Below are positions 27,501 to 35,860 of a stretch of DNA of 64,000 nt, piece after piece. Numbering within the stretch: position 1 is the first letter of the stretch; each line of letters opens with the position of its first letter. A program made the position numbers and the translations under genes. The notes under the pieces are model-generated. The model searched no databases and had not been told where the DNA came from. It was given only the letters and a program-made list of their open reading frames with translations. The DNA comes from Sphingobacterium sp. CZ-UAM (lineage in GTDB: Bacteria; Bacteroidota; Bacteroidia; Sphingobacteriales; Sphingobacteriaceae), in contig NZ_MTCM01000001.1 in assembly GCF_002000245.1 (NCBI RefSeq), forward strand, positions 2,232,001-2,296,000, given 5' to 3'.

Positions 27501-27722
27501 ACCTTTTAATAATACGGTGGCTCCCGATAACGGCGTACCTAGATGGTCTGTGATCTTTCCTTGAACAGTGAGGCTGTCTGCGCGCCATTTATCCGCGAAA
27601 CGGACAGGCCGGTTGACTTCCGCATGTAGGGCGATGGGTGACAGCGGGAATAATAAGACCAAGCCTGATAGCACTTTTAATGGCTTTATCCCAACTGTTC
27701 GTTTTGATAGAAAAAAATTCAT
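24519..27722 (-). CDS. SusC/RagA-type TonB-dependent outer-membrane transporter
   Basis: A 1067-residue beta-barrel transporter that moves the ligand held by its SusD partner, powered by TonB. Order of domains: signal peptide (to about residue 34), CarboxypepD_reg-like domain (about 50-130: GKITDHLGTPLSGATVLLKG), plug (about 135-260: SVTGSISQIDSKAFESRPLVNASSALQGAISG), and a barrel ending in SSVGLNIKF, whose terminal Phe is the usual outer-membrane signal. There is no anti-sigma interacting (STN) extension. It is the first gene of a two-gene operon. Its promoter region is shared with the divergent AraC-type regulator and holds the palindrome CAAACGTTTG at 27776-27785. Confidence 0.96.
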   Translation of the reverse strand: MNFFLSKRTVGIKPLKVLSGLVLLFPLSPIALHAEVNRPVRFADKWRADSLTVQGKITDHLGTPLSGATVLLKGTKIGSVSNAQGRYTIKLPRTEGILVFKFIGYTEKEEAVGGRSTIDVTLAADDSKLKEVIVVGYTTKDKASVTGSISQIDSKAFESRPLVNASSALQGAISGLTVVRSSGQPGRQGYDLQIRGFSSVNGNKPLVLIDGVNGDIYSLNPNDIASVTVLKDAAASIYGARAADGVVLITTKKGAKGIPQVSYSGNFGIKTPDFLKKVTSTLQFAEMTDESLKNVGLDGLPAGVMDKIKQGAAPDPKTGWVTYLQDYPGFYTDNDWNKIVYGNAIQQNHNLSVNGGGENSSYLFSAGYTNDNGVFNYGKNYTNRYNLRMNYDFKLLDKINVQTRNSYSNDIIHEPSSIADVMHNIPRIFNFVPLRNPLGQYYTYQGYVNPAQELEEGGKRQTNSSGFAFNVKADVELLKGLRLTGQVGVTNNNYYDNGNYRTFTEYNYEGGLQGYRNPLNSAYYTSNRNIYRSYTGFLEYARTFGEHNFNLMAGTSFEKYTDLGQSVSASNFPGNEIFTLGLADQTKADYTSLSGYDTDWALDSYFSRLSYTFKNKLFLDATLRIDGSSKFAPDQRWSAVFPAVSAAYSLGQEKFIKSLSFIDNLKFRASWGKAGNQEIGAFGNYGYIPLVTISGGYPLGLPNAKLPGAVSGIASTTRTWETIETTNFGLDFGFMDNRLTGSFDVYDKQNRNMLVNVQVPVTLGGTPPSQNLGHLVTRGFDLSLGWKDQVGKFRYSVTGILNDSKNKLVELKGNDVLKQGLNFAHQGYSLNSYFGYEAVGIIQNAEQLAEYKKLGGIPSNIGLGDMMYKDVDGDGKITAYGDPVKGSKGDMVNLGSILPRYTFSLNFNLAYSNFDLSLMLQGVGKQVNIRDGSFAVPMSAIYFQPLEYFYNKSWTPEHTDAKYPRLIPGSVGFDNLLNYNWQYSSMRVNALSYLRVKVITLGYNVPEVFCRRLRLNGIRFYVSGQDLFTFSKGTWGRSFDPEEGYQNSNEVTYPFTRVSSVGLNIKF

Positions 27723-27775
27723 ACGTTTACAAAGTTTGGTTAAAGTTGAACTTAGGTTCGATGTAAAGCTAAAAA

Positions 27776-27785
27776 CAAACGTTTG
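27776..27785. promoter_or_regulatory. Palindrome in the SusC/AraC divergent intergenic region
   Basis: CAAACGTTTG is a perfect 10-base palindrome between the SusC start (27722) and the regulator start (27844). It may be a binding site for the divergent regulator or another factor. AraC proteins usually bind direct repeats, so the link is weak. Confidence 0.25.
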
Positions 27786-27843
27786 CGTAAAACATGGACG
27801 GATATTTTATAAAGATGGATTATTTTACGATAACCTAATCCCG

Positions 27844-28740
27844 ATGACGGAAAAGAAAAAAGATGGATTTGATGGCCAACGGGCTATAGTACTTCCTCGA
27901 GCTATTCTTTCTAAGTACTGTAGCCGTAACCCGCTCATCGCTGGAGCATACCTGACAGATATCGGCTATTACCCGAAAGCCAAATTCCATTATAGGATGC
28001 GTGTGCAAGGAATAGACCAACATATTCTGATCTATAATATAGAAGGATTTGGCTGGGCCGAGGTGGGAAATAAAAAATTTCTAATTAATCCTGGTGATTT
28101 CTTTATCATTCCAGCTGGAGAGGCCAACTGTTATGCTGCGGACGAAAATAATCCATGGTCAATTTACTGGATTCACTTTAAAGGCCAAACTGCCGATGCT
28201 TTTATACAGACTTATTTTCAGCGAACTGGAACTTACTTTGGCCGCCTGCCCTATAATGAGCACCGGGTTGATCTTTTTAACGAACTATATAAACACCTAG
28301 AGCGAGGCTACAGCCATGACAATCTTAGTTATGTCAATATGCTGTTATTGCATTTCCTGTCTTCCTTTCTATTCGACCCTATTTTTAATGAAGCTTCTTC
28401 AATAGATAATGAGACTGACGTTATCCATCAGTCCATCTTATACATGCAGCAAAACATGTCATCCATACTTACTCTTCAGAATATCTCCGCTCATGTGCAT
28501 ATTTCCATGTCACACTATGCTTTTTTGTTCAAAAAGAAAACAGGCTTTTCACCGATAGAGTATTTCAATCATCTCAAGATTCAGAAAGCCTGTCAATACC
28601 TACAGTTCACTTCCATGCGAATAAAAGAAATTGCCTATCAGTTAGGTATTGAAGACCCTTATTATTTCTCCCGCTTATTCACCAAGGTAATGGGCATATC
28701 ACCGAAGGAATATCGAAATAAATATATCAGCAAAACATAA
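27844..28740 (+). CDS. AraC-family transcriptional regulator with cupin sensor domain
   Basis: A 298-residue regulator. The N-terminal cupin-type AraC ligand domain (about 30-140) contains FLINPGDFFIIPAGEANCY. The C-terminal double helix-turn-helix (about 195-298) contains NISAHVHISMSHYAFLFKKKTGFSPIEYF and MRIKEIAYQLGIEDPYYFSRLF. I start at 27844 because upstream codons overlap the SusC gene and have no family match, although the frame stays open to 27568. Being divergent from SusC/SusD, it most likely activates them when the imported sugar is present. The ligand is unknown. Confidence 0.9.
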   Translation: MTEKKKDGFDGQRAIVLPRAILSKYCSRNPLIAGAYLTDIGYYPKAKFHYRMRVQGIDQHILIYNIEGFGWAEVGNKKFLINPGDFFIIPAGEANCYAADENNPWSIYWIHFKGQTADAFIQTYFQRTGTYFGRLPYNEHRVDLFNELYKHLERGYSHDNLSYVNMLLLHFLSSFLFDPIFNEASSIDNETDVIHQSILYMQQNMSSILTLQNISAHVHISMSHYAFLFKKKTGFSPIEYFNHLKIQKACQYLQFTSMRIKEIAYQLGIEDPYYFSRLFTKVMGISPKEYRNKYISKT

Positions 28741-29183
28741 AATAGTCCATGCCCTTAGAAAAGCAGTGGTCTTTCCGTATAATCGCATGTGGCCTTATTT
28801 AATCGGCAAAATACACCTGCTCTTTTTTTCGAATCACTCTATTTCATGGACAAAAAAACGGATTATACCTAGCGATCAGTTCAATTATTATAGCTAACTA
28901 TTAGCTGCTCCGATCTGACTTTACCACATGCTCTGATTCTCTTATTTTAATTGGAACGCAATCTAAACAATTCGGAGCTGTCCCAAATCAAAAGTTCCGC
29001 TCTTAAGATCGGCCTCAAGCCCTCATCGCTTTATTTTTGCGGGGCAGCCACCTCTCTCTACTGATGATGTAAAGTCTACATAAACCGAAAGAGCGAACTA
29101 TTCGCGCGATATCAATATATTGAAAACTATTTACATTTTAAATTGTCGTTATTATATAGAAACAAATAATTAATAGATATATT
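28741..29183. other. 443-base intergenic region without an identified gene
   Basis: Lies between the AraC gene and a small lipoprotein gene. No reading frame of note, tRNA or clear promoter was seen. The stretch around 28975-29010 (GGAGCTGTCCCAAATC...) is faintly like an insertion-sequence end, but no transposase or partner repeat was found. Confidence 0.4.
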
Positions 29184-29357
29184 ATGAAAAAAATAGCGCT
29201 TTTCTCCTTGATGTCAAGTACTCTTTTATTAATGACCAGTTGCTCCGTGATAGAGAGTATTTTTAAAGCCGGTGTTTGGACAGGTATACTCATTGTTGTT
29301 GTTGTCGTTGCGCTTGTCATCTGGCTAATCAGTAAGCTTTTCGGCGGGTCAAAATAA
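29184..29357 (+). CDS. Small membrane lipoprotein (57 aa)
   Basis: Below usual gene-finder length. It begins MKKIALFSLMSSTLLLMTSC, a lipoprotein signal with Cys at residue 20, then SVIESIFKAGVWTG and a single hydrophobic helix (GILIVVVVVALVIWLIS), ending KLFGGSK. Such 'Cys plus one helix' peptides are frequent in Bacteroidota, where they are sometimes mislabelled as phosphatidate cytidylyltransferase. The function is unknown. It stands alone, downstream of a long intergenic stretch and upstream of the LacI-type gene. The start may be off by one base in my count; the stop is at 29355-29357. Confidence 0.72.
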   Translation: MKKIALFSLMSSTLLLMTSCSVIESIFKAGVWTGILIVVVVVALVIWLISKLFGGSK

Positions 29358-29658
29358 TATACGGGACGGAATCTTTCATGAAAACTGAAAGATTCTAGAT
29401 CCATTATTCGTTTTTACTGCTTTCTCCTTTCGCCTAGACCTTCATCCCAAACAACAGTAAACAGGTCTTTACATGGAATTACTGTCGTTTTTGTAAACTC
29501 CATTTGAAAAACTTTTTTTTATCTTATCTTTATAATTTAATAATTCATCATCTGAATACAATTAAACCTGCTAAGCAGCATTCATAAAACATTTTCATCC
29601 CTATTTCGATAGCGGATAGCACATGAATAATGATAAAATAAAGGAGAGGAAAGAGAAC

Positions 29659-30702
29659 ATGAAAAGAGTTACCTTAAAAGAGATTGGAAAGCAATTAAAC
29701 CTTTCACCGGGAACTATTTCCAAAGCGCTTAATGATAGTCATGAAATCAGTGCGGAAACAAAAAAAATGATTTTAGCCTACACGCAGAAGATCAACTACA
29801 TACCAAACTTTTCGGCCAAAAGCCTGAAAACGGGACGTTCAAATACATTGGCTATTATCGTCCCTTTTATTTCAAGTTCATTTTTCTTTGATTTCTACGA
29901 AGAAATCTCGCTTACATTATCCAAAACAAATTATCAGCTCATTCTACTCCAGACGTTCAACGACGAAAAAAAAGAAAAAGAAGCATTAGAGCTCTGTGTG
30001 CAAAGTAATATTGATGGTATCATCATTTCACCTGTAAAAAATGATTCCAGTTTGTCCCTTTTGATGTATATAATGGATCAGATCTGTCCGATTATTATTT
30101 TTGACAGGATAAATCATCAACTTGACACCTTTAAAATTGGTATCCAAAACAATAAAGTAATCTATCAGGCAACAGAAGAAATGATAAAAAATGGTCGCAA
30201 AAACATTATTCTACTGCTATGTAAGGATATCGGGGGGAATGCCAGCAGAATTAAGGGGTACAGGGACGCACTTTTCAACTGCTCTATTCCCTATAACGAG
30301 CAAAATATTGTAGAAATATCATACTCAAGCCCAAAAGATGATATTGATGAAGAACTCGAAAGAAAAATAAGTGGGTTATTAAGCAGTTCGCAACCTCCTG
30401 ATGCACTTCTATCGACAACGGACACCTTGTCGCTAAAAGTATTACATATATTAAATAAGCTAGCGGTAAAAATTCCAGAAAATATGAATTTAATCGGCTT
30501 CAGCAACACACCCTTTGCAAATAGCTTAAACCCATCGTTGACAACGATCACCCAACCAACACGTCTTATGGCAGATAAATCTGTAGAGCTACTGCTCGAA
30601 ATGTTAAAAAAGAGAAATAAAAAGAATTATTTCGAATTTGAAACTTATTTTCTAGACTGTAAGATTGAGCATCGAAAATCAACTTCTGTATTTCCCGGAT
30701 AA
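29659..30702 (+). CDS. LacI-family transcriptional regulator
   Basis: A 347-residue regulator. The N-terminal helix-turn-helix and hinge read VTLKEIGKQLNLSPGTISKALNDSHEIS and NYIPNFSAKSLKTGRSNTLAIIVP; the rest is a periplasmic-binding-protein-like effector domain (about 62-340). I start at 29659, preceded by a purine-rich GGAGAGGAAAGAG. An in-frame ATG at 29623 would add 12 lysine-rich residues. It lies directly upstream of a Gfo/Idh/MocA oxidoreductase and a DUF1080 protein on the same strand, so it probably regulates these sugar-metabolism genes. The effector sugar is unknown. Confidence 0.9.
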   Translation: MKRVTLKEIGKQLNLSPGTISKALNDSHEISAETKKMILAYTQKINYIPNFSAKSLKTGRSNTLAIIVPFISSSFFFDFYEEISLTLSKTNYQLILLQTFNDEKKEKEALELCVQSNIDGIIISPVKNDSSLSLLMYIMDQICPIIIFDRINHQLDTFKIGIQNNKVIYQATEEMIKNGRKNIILLLCKDIGGNASRIKGYRDALFNCSIPYNEQNIVEISYSSPKDDIDEELERKISGLLSSSQPPDALLSTTDTLSLKVLHILNKLAVKIPENMNLIGFSNTPFANSLNPSLTTITQPTRLMADKSVELLLEMLKKRNKKNYFEFETYFLDCKIEHRKSTSVFPG

Positions 30703-30793
30703 TCGGTAATCTTTTTTGGATCAAAACAAAAAAGATATTACGACCGTCAACAACTTAATACCATTATATTCATTTATAAACATAAATTTCAAT

Positions 30794-32104
30794 ATGTCAT
30801 TCGATTCCGATAACCATTCAGCACAAAACTCAAGGAGATCATTCCTAAAAAAATCTGGCATTATTGCCCTGGGAAGTTCCCTTCCAACTTCCTCGTTGTT
30901 ATCTTTTACAGGCCAATCAAAGGATCAAATCATTAAGGTCGGACTTATAGGCTGCGGCGGCAGAGGTACAGGTGCTGCCATCCAGGCCTTGCAGGCTGAT
31001 CCAAACTGTCAGATTACTGCTATGGCAGATGTTTTCCAGGACCGTATGGACGAATCTTATGCCGCTTTGATGGAAGTTCGCCCTAAACAGGTAAAAGTTG
31101 ACAAAAAAAACAAGTTCTTAGGTTTTGATGCCTTTGAAAAAGTCATTAATAGTGATGTAGACGTGGTACTGCTCACCTCTCCACCAGCGTTTAGACCTCT
31201 ACATTTAAAAGCTGCTGTTAACGCAAAAAAACATATCTTTTGTGAAAAACCTATGGCTGTTGATGTACCGGGACTGCACAGTGTATTGGAATCGGTAAAA
31301 AAAGCAAAAGAATTAAACTTATCGCTTGTTTCCGGCTTCTGCTTCCGTTATGATCTTCCAAACCGAGCTACATTTACTAAAGTTTTAAAGGGTGCAATAG
31401 GCCAAGTAAGATCAGTCAGTACATTCCGCTATGGCGGCGAAGCGACCTATATCGAACCTCGTCCAGAATGGAATAAAATGACCCAACAAATGAGAAACTG
31501 GTTTTATTACAATTGGCTTTCAGGTGACTTTATAGTAGAACAGGCCGTACACAGTTTGGATATGATGTCTTGGGCAATGGGTGACATCATGCCTATTTCA
31601 GCGATGGGTACCGGCGGCCGACAAGTCCGTGTAGATCCAAAATATGGAAATATCTACGACCATTTTGCCATAGAATTTAAGTATGCAAATGGAGCAATAG
31701 GAACACACTTCTGTCGACAACAAGCAGGAGCCACCCCTAGAAATTCTGTGAGCATGCTAGGAACAGAAGGTGTGGCTGAAGTTATCATTGGAGGTAAACA
31801 TACAATAACCGGGAAAACGGACTGGAATTACACCGGAGCAAAAAACAACATGTACCAAACGCAACATGATGAACTGTTTGCTGCAATCAGAAGCAACAAA
31901 CCGATCAATGATGGCGAGTGGATGACCAACAGTACACTACTCGCTATTTGGGCGCGTATGGCGGGCTATACAGGTCAAAACCTAACCTTTGATCAAGTAA
32001 TAAATTCGAAAGAAAGTCTTGGCCCTGAGTTATCGTCTTACAACTGGGAGCTCAACATAGATGGACCTCCTATTGCTACACCGGGAAAGACAAAATTTAG
32101 CTAA
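30794..32104 (+). CDS. Tat-exported Gfo/Idh/MocA family oxidoreductase
   Basis: A 436-residue dehydrogenase with a twin-arginine signal: SRRSFLKKSGIIALGSSLP near residues 13-31. Rossmann motif GLIGCGGRGTGAAIQAL (about 48-64) and the EKP motif FCEKPMAVDV follow. Tat export allows folding with bound NAD(P) before transport, as in the glucose-fructose oxidoreductase type. I start at 30794 (MSFDSDNH); the frame is open to a TTG at 30716 but the Tat motif then sits too far inside. Together with the DUF1080 gene 13 bases downstream, it suggests oxidation to a 3-keto sugar followed by cleavage, in the periplasm. Confidence 0.9.
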   Translation: MSFDSDNHSAQNSRRSFLKKSGIIALGSSLPTSSLLSFTGQSKDQIIKVGLIGCGGRGTGAAIQALQADPNCQITAMADVFQDRMDESYAALMEVRPKQVKVDKKNKFLGFDAFEKVINSDVDVVLLTSPPAFRPLHLKAAVNAKKHIFCEKPMAVDVPGLHSVLESVKKAKELNLSLVSGFCFRYDLPNRATFTKVLKGAIGQVRSVSTFRYGGEATYIEPRPEWNKMTQQMRNWFYYNWLSGDFIVEQAVHSLDMMSWAMGDIMPISAMGTGGRQVRVDPKYGNIYDHFAIEFKYANGAIGTHFCRQQAGATPRNSVSMLGTEGVAEVIIGGKHTITGKTDWNYTGAKNNMYQTQHDELFAAIRSNKPINDGEWMTNSTLLAIWARMAGYTGQNLTFDQVINSKESLGPELSSYNWELNIDGPPIATPGKTKFS

Positions 32105-32117
32105 GCTCTAAAACCTT

Positions 32118-32870
32118 ATGAAAAGACTTATTTATTGCATTTTCGGCATTTTACTGCTTAACAATAGTAACCTTCTTGCCCAAGAAAATACGTTATTTAA
32201 TTTTGGACACGAAGTCCAATGGAATGACTGGATATTAAACAAGAAAAAACCAGAAAAAATTCATTGGATCAATGTCAACACAGACCCTGACACATGGCGC
32301 ATGGAGAAGGGTAATCTTATTTGCAAGGGAAAACCAATAGGTGTAGTGCGCTCTGCAAAACAGTACGAAAACTTTATTATCCATGTTGAATGGAACCATC
32401 AATACGCTGGCGGCAATTCAGGAATTTTCGTTTGGTCAGACGCCAAACCTGATCCAGCCGGAAGACTACCTGGAGGAGTAGAAGTGCAAATGCTTGAATT
32501 GGACTGGGTAAATCAGAATCATATTGATGGTAAGCAAGCGCCAATTGCCTACGTACACGGCGAATTATTTGGAGTAGGTGGGGTCACGACAATACCAGAC
32601 ACCCCTCGCGGCACACGGAGCAAATCCATAGAAAACAGGGCTAAGGGAAAAGGCGAATGGAACAAATATACAATCGTATGTATTGATGGCACGATCAAAT
32701 TGGCCGTTAACGGAAAATTTGTCAACGGGATACGCAATTCAACTGTAAAAAAAGGTTATCTCTGTCTCGAATCCGAAGGATCTGAGATTCATTTCCGTAA
32801 TTTTAAACTGATTGCGCTGGAACCCGGTGTCACAAGTGATCAACAGATCGCAGCGTTGATTACCCCTTAG
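32118..32870 (+). CDS. DUF1080 (3-keto-glycoside hydrolase-like) secreted protein
   Basis: A 250-residue exported protein: signal peptide about 1-21 ([20 protein letters not shown]), then one DUF1080 jelly-roll domain ([47 protein letters not shown]). Members of this family have been shown to act on 3-keto-glycosides or to bind glycans. Its position right after a Tat-type Gfo/Idh/MocA dehydrogenase fits a pathway that oxidises a disaccharide at C3 and then cleaves it by elimination. The exact substrate is not known. A terminator follows. Confidence 0.86.
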   Translation: MKRLIYCIFGILLLNNSNLLAQENTLFNFGHEVQWNDWILNKKKPEKIHWINVNTDPDTWRMEKGNLICKGKPIGVVRSAKQYENFIIHVEWNHQYAGGNSGIFVWSDAKPDPAGRLPGGVEVQMLELDWVNQNHIDGKQAPIAYVHGELFGVGGVTTIPDTPRGTRSKSIENRAKGKGEWNKYTIVCIDGTIKLAVNGKFVNGIRNSTVKKGYLCLESEGSEIHFRNFKLIALEPGVTSDQQIAALITP

Positions 32871-32883
32871 ATCATGATAAACA

Positions 32884-32927
32884 AAAGAGCTCAAAATTCC
32901 ATTTATTGGGATTTTGAGCTCTTTACA
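32884..32927 (+). terminator. Terminator after the DUF1080 gene
   Basis: The arms AAAGAGCTCAAAATTCC (32884-32900) and GGGATTTTGAGCTCTTT (32908-32924) make a long hairpin. It closes the LacI/oxidoreductase/DUF1080 unit and may also serve the convergent minus-strand operon. Confidence 0.8.
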
Positions 32928-32977
32928 TAGCAAATACTTGTCCGCCAGATCTTGGCTACCGAAATCAATACAGAAGA

Positions 32978-33823
32978 CTATTTGATCAGATTACGCAACG
33001 CATGGACTGGTAAATCAATTTTTGTATCATTTGACAAACGCCCATTCAATGTATTCCATTGCAAACTATCAAGTCGGACTGAAGACACTCCTTCCGTTTT
33101 GATATCCAAAACATCGACTCTAGATTTATCCCCTTTTCTATTAAAATAGACCTCCGAATTCTTAGCTAGAATATCAGCAGTTTTGTAATCCACACGCGGT
33201 AGCCCTAGATTGGTATTTGTAATATCAACACGTAAATGACTGACAGGTGCCGTGTTTTTATCGTCACGGTATCCAAAATCATCTATATGCGAATTCGTCA
33301 AAACCAAATTGAGCGTATTGATGGCTGTTTCTCCACTTAAAGTAAAATTCTCAACACTGTCACCAACAATAGTGAACTCATCAAGTTTTGCCGAAAACTC
33401 GTTTATATCCGCTTTCTTCAATTTTAGGATTTTCAGATCAGGTGTAAAAATATAGACCGACTTATAATACTTATCACCGCCCTCCAAAAAATCCAGCACG
33501 AGCACACCATCTGCTTCTATCTTCGTCTTTACAAGATCCGCCTGACTCTTATTTACCTTCACCATAAACTTATCACTTTTCACCACATGTAAATTTATCC
33601 CCCTTGCATCTGAACCAAGGATTTGCAGCTTATCAAATTTCCCAACAGGAAACGACCGAAAATAAACATCCGCCGCGTTAGGATTTGACACCTCTTTTTC
33701 TACATTTGCATGATAAACGTTTGCATCGACCCTATTGATGCGAACAAAATAAGAGGCTACCAATGTCGGAACAACAAAAAGGAATATAGCGAGCCCTATC
33801 AATAATTTAGTACTTAATTTCAT
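32978..33823 (-). CDS. Membrane-anchored DUF2807-like beta-repeat protein
   Basis: A 281-residue protein with one N-terminal helix (about 5-27, LLIGLAIFLFVVPTLVASYF) and a long beta-rich domain. The latter resembles the putative auto-transporter adhesin-like beta-helix of DUF2807 proteins (LQILGSDARGINLHVVKSDKFMV, FTLSGETAINTLNLVLTNSHIDDF). It would face the periplasm. It is the last gene of a four-gene operon (ABC ATPase, permease, GntR regulator, this gene), with its ATG overlapping the GntR stop (ATGA at 33820-33823). An envelope-stress readout role is plausible but unproven. Confidence 0.65.
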   Translation of the reverse strand: MKLSTKLLIGLAIFLFVVPTLVASYFVRINRVDANVYHANVEKEVSNPNAADVYFRSFPVGKFDKLQILGSDARGINLHVVKSDKFMVKVNKSQADLVKTKIEADGVLVLDFLEGGDKYYKSVYIFTPDLKILKLKKADINEFSAKLDEFTIVGDSVENFTLSGETAINTLNLVLTNSHIDDFGYRDDKNTAPVSHLRVDITNTNLGLPRVDYKTADILAKNSEVYFNRKGDKSRVDVLDIKTEGVSSVRLDSLQWNTLNGRLSNDTKIDLPVHALRNLIK

Positions 33824-34203
33824 GATTCATTTTGATTAAAATTCTGTTCAACAAACTGTCTGTAACGTTGCTCCAATTCAGTTAGACCAATTTCCAATAA
33901 ATAAATATTCCGAAAGAACAAGGGAAGATCCTCTTCCAAAAAAACCGTCTTCCGGTGAGATTTAACGTTCCGGACAGAATCCGCGGTCAAGAAAAAACCA
34001 ATTCCGCGTTTATTTGTGATAATCTCCTTCTGTTGCAGCATATCATAGGTCCGCATCACTGTATTCGGATTAACCTCCAATTGAACTGCCAGCTCCCGTA
34101 CCGATGGTAATTTGTCGTTCGTTTTCCAGGTTTCCATTAAAATATGATCACATACATATTCCGCAATCTGTAGATAAATCGCTTTGTTGGCATTAAATTC
34201 CAT
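33820..34203 (-). CDS. GntR-family regulator, YtrA subfamily
   Basis: A 127-residue DNA-binding regulator. The N-terminal winged helix (about 8-75) contains LPSVRELAVQLEVNPNTVMRTYDMLQQKEII. The short C-terminal helical part marks the YtrA subfamily, which usually represses its own ABC transporter operon. It lies within the operon it likely controls, downstream of the permease gene with a 1-base gap. A 20-base palindrome just before the first gene of the operon (35861-35880) is the probable binding site. It has no visible effector domain. Confidence 0.9.
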   Translation of the reverse strand: MEFNANKAIYLQIAEYVCDHILMETWKTNDKLPSVRELAVQLEVNPNTVMRTYDMLQQKEIITNKRGIGFFLTADSVRNVKSHRKTVFLEEDLPLFFRNIYLLEIGLTELEQRYRQFVEQNFNQNES

Positions 34204-34204
34204 A

Positions 34205-35020
34205 TTAAATCTCCTTCTCTTTTAACCTTAAAAAGGCAATCCCCCAGAATATCAATGTGAGCATTATCCCCGTCACTGTAATTAGCGCAAAGATGTGATT
34301 TGAATCTGACCAATAGTTCTCATCCATACGGCCCACTGTATTTTCCGTTTGTGTTTTCATGAGATACACAAAAAAAGACATCCAGACAACACAATAAAGC
34401 AACAATGAGATTGCGGTCTTGATATATTGATAACCTTTAAAAATAATCCCTCCCATTAAAAATATGGCGTTCAATACGAAAGGTAAAAAACAGGCATAAT
34501 ATGCACCGCTTGGATAATCCACACTATAAAAATATTGCCAGAACTCTACTGTTATCTGCTCACCAAGCTCATTGACCTCCGTTCTAATGGATGGACCAAA
34601 ACTCCTTAAATACGACACAAAGGCTAAATCGATCAGGTAATAAATCAGCAGAAATGAGCTGATCCCAACGATCGCCGTATAAAAAATACCGACCATAAAT
34701 TTTTCCAACTGCGACGCCGGTATCATCAGTTCAAAAATTGCCCTTGTCTTGCGTCCCAGATCAGCAAAATAACTACTCGAGATCACCGTCACAAAGAACA
34801 ATCCCAATACACAGAATAAAGGCGCTCTAAAATTCAATATCGAATAAGCATGTGCAGAATCATTTTGAAGACGATCATAATTGGTCCCCACGTTGAAAGC
34901 ATAAAAACAAAAGATTACACCGGCGATCACACCTATTGACATCAGATATATTCGTCCAAAACCGACCCATTGCCTACGGATCAGCGCAAAAAAACGTGTA
35001 GTATTAAACAGGTTTGACAT
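34205..35020 (-). CDS. ABC transporter permease-like membrane protein
   Basis: A 271-residue integral membrane protein with about six helices. It is predicted to be the permease partner of the adjacent ATPase. Its N-terminus (NTTRFFALIRRQWVGFGRIYL) is of the ABC-2 type. I start at 35020 (MSNLFNTT); a second Met at 35026 is also possible, and the frame is open to 35074. Either start overlaps the upstream ATPase stop (35004), indicating coupled translation. The substrate is unknown; YtrA-type loci elsewhere handle cell-envelope antibiotics or other envelope stress. Confidence 0.75.
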   Translation of the reverse strand: MSNLFNTTRFFALIRRQWVGFGRIYLMSIGVIAGVIFCFYAFNVGTNYDRLQNDSAHAYSILNFRAPLFCVLGLFFVTVISSSYFADLGRKTRAIFELMIPASQLEKFMVGIFYTAIVGISSFLLIYYLIDLAFVSYLRSFGPSIRTEVNELGEQITVEFWQYFYSVDYPSGAYYACFLPFVLNAIFLMGGIIFKGYQYIKTAISLLLYCVVWMSFFVYLMKTQTENTVGRMDENYWSDSNHIFALITVTGIMLTLIFWGIAFLRLKEKEI

Positions 35021-35855
35021 ATTCATCGACTTTAATGAGATTTGTAATTTTTTCTTTTTGTTGCAAAACAGCATTGAACAACAACTCCAGATCCAGTTTG
35101 GAATCTTCCGCTAGTGTATTTGGAAGAATCACATTGAAGCCTCCAAGCGCCTCCTCTGCATACAGCACATCAAAAGACAGCTCCTTCGTCTTTTTGAAAC
35201 ATAGCTTATCCGTGATCAGGTTAACAGAAGCATTCAACGCCACCTTGTGTTCATCAAGTAAAATAACTGCATCAATCAGATTATCTAAATCACGCACCTG
35301 ATGGGTTGAGATGATTACGCAACGGTCATCTGTGATGGCCGAAGCCATAATTTTACGAAACTGCACTTTCGAAGGGATGTCTAAACCATTCGTGGGCTCA
35401 TCCATAATGATGATTTTCGTATTAGAAGCCAAACCAAACGAAATAATGTATTTCTTTTTCTGCCCATAGCTCATCTCCGCCAATTTTTGTTCTACCGGGA
35501 TTTCAAATTCTTTAATCAAGCGGGAGAAGTATTCCCGGTCAAAATTGGGATAAAACCCCGCGTTGGCTTTTAAAAATTGTTCAGATTTTACCGCAGGCAA
35601 ATAAAATTCCTCCGGAATAAAACTGATCTCCCGCAACAAAGAAGGCTCCCGTCGTGCTGGATTGTGTCCCAAGACTTCAACCAGCCCAGAAACTGGATAT
35701 ACCAAGCCGGCAATATTTTTTAGCAAGGTAGACTTACCCGCGCCATTCTTTCCAAGCAATCCATAGATATGCCCTTGCTTCAAGCTGAGATCCATTTGAA
35801 GAAAGAGTGGTCTGGACTTACTATAACTGAAATTTAGATTTTGGATAGTAATCAT
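35004..35855 (-). CDS. ABC transporter ATP-binding protein
   Basis: A 283-residue cytosolic ATPase. Walker A GLLGKNGAGKSTLLKN near residue 34, signature MSYGQKKKYIISFGLA near 130, Walker B IIIMDEPTNGLD near 150 and the switch His in IISTHQ near 185 are all present. It is the first gene of the GntR-linked operon, and its ATG lies only 5 bases after a 20-base palindrome. The C-terminal ~80 residues are a small helical extension typical of DrrA/CcmA-type exporters. The substrate is unknown. Confidence 0.93.
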   Translation of the reverse strand: MITIQNLNFSYSKSRPLFLQMDLSLKQGHIYGLLGKNGAGKSTLLKNIAGLVYPVSGLVEVLGHNPARREPSLLREISFIPEEFYLPAVKSEQFLKANAGFYPNFDREYFSRLIKEFEIPVEQKLAEMSYGQKKKYIISFGLASNTKIIIMDEPTNGLDIPSKVQFRKIMASAITDDRCVIISTHQVRDLDNLIDAVILLDEHKVALNASVNLITDKLCFKKTKELSFDVLYAEEALGGFNVILPNTLAEDSKLDLELLFNAVLQQKEKITNLIKVDEYVKPV

Positions 35856-35860
35856 ACTAC

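Noticed and set aside
27568..27843. Upstream extension of the AraC-family gene
   Set aside because: It overlaps the SusC gene on the opposite strand, has no family match, and the N-terminal cupin domain fits a start at 27844.
28968..29020. GGAGCTGTCCCAAATC-like stretch resembling an insertion-sequence end
   Set aside because: No transposase, no partner inverted repeat and no target duplication were found.
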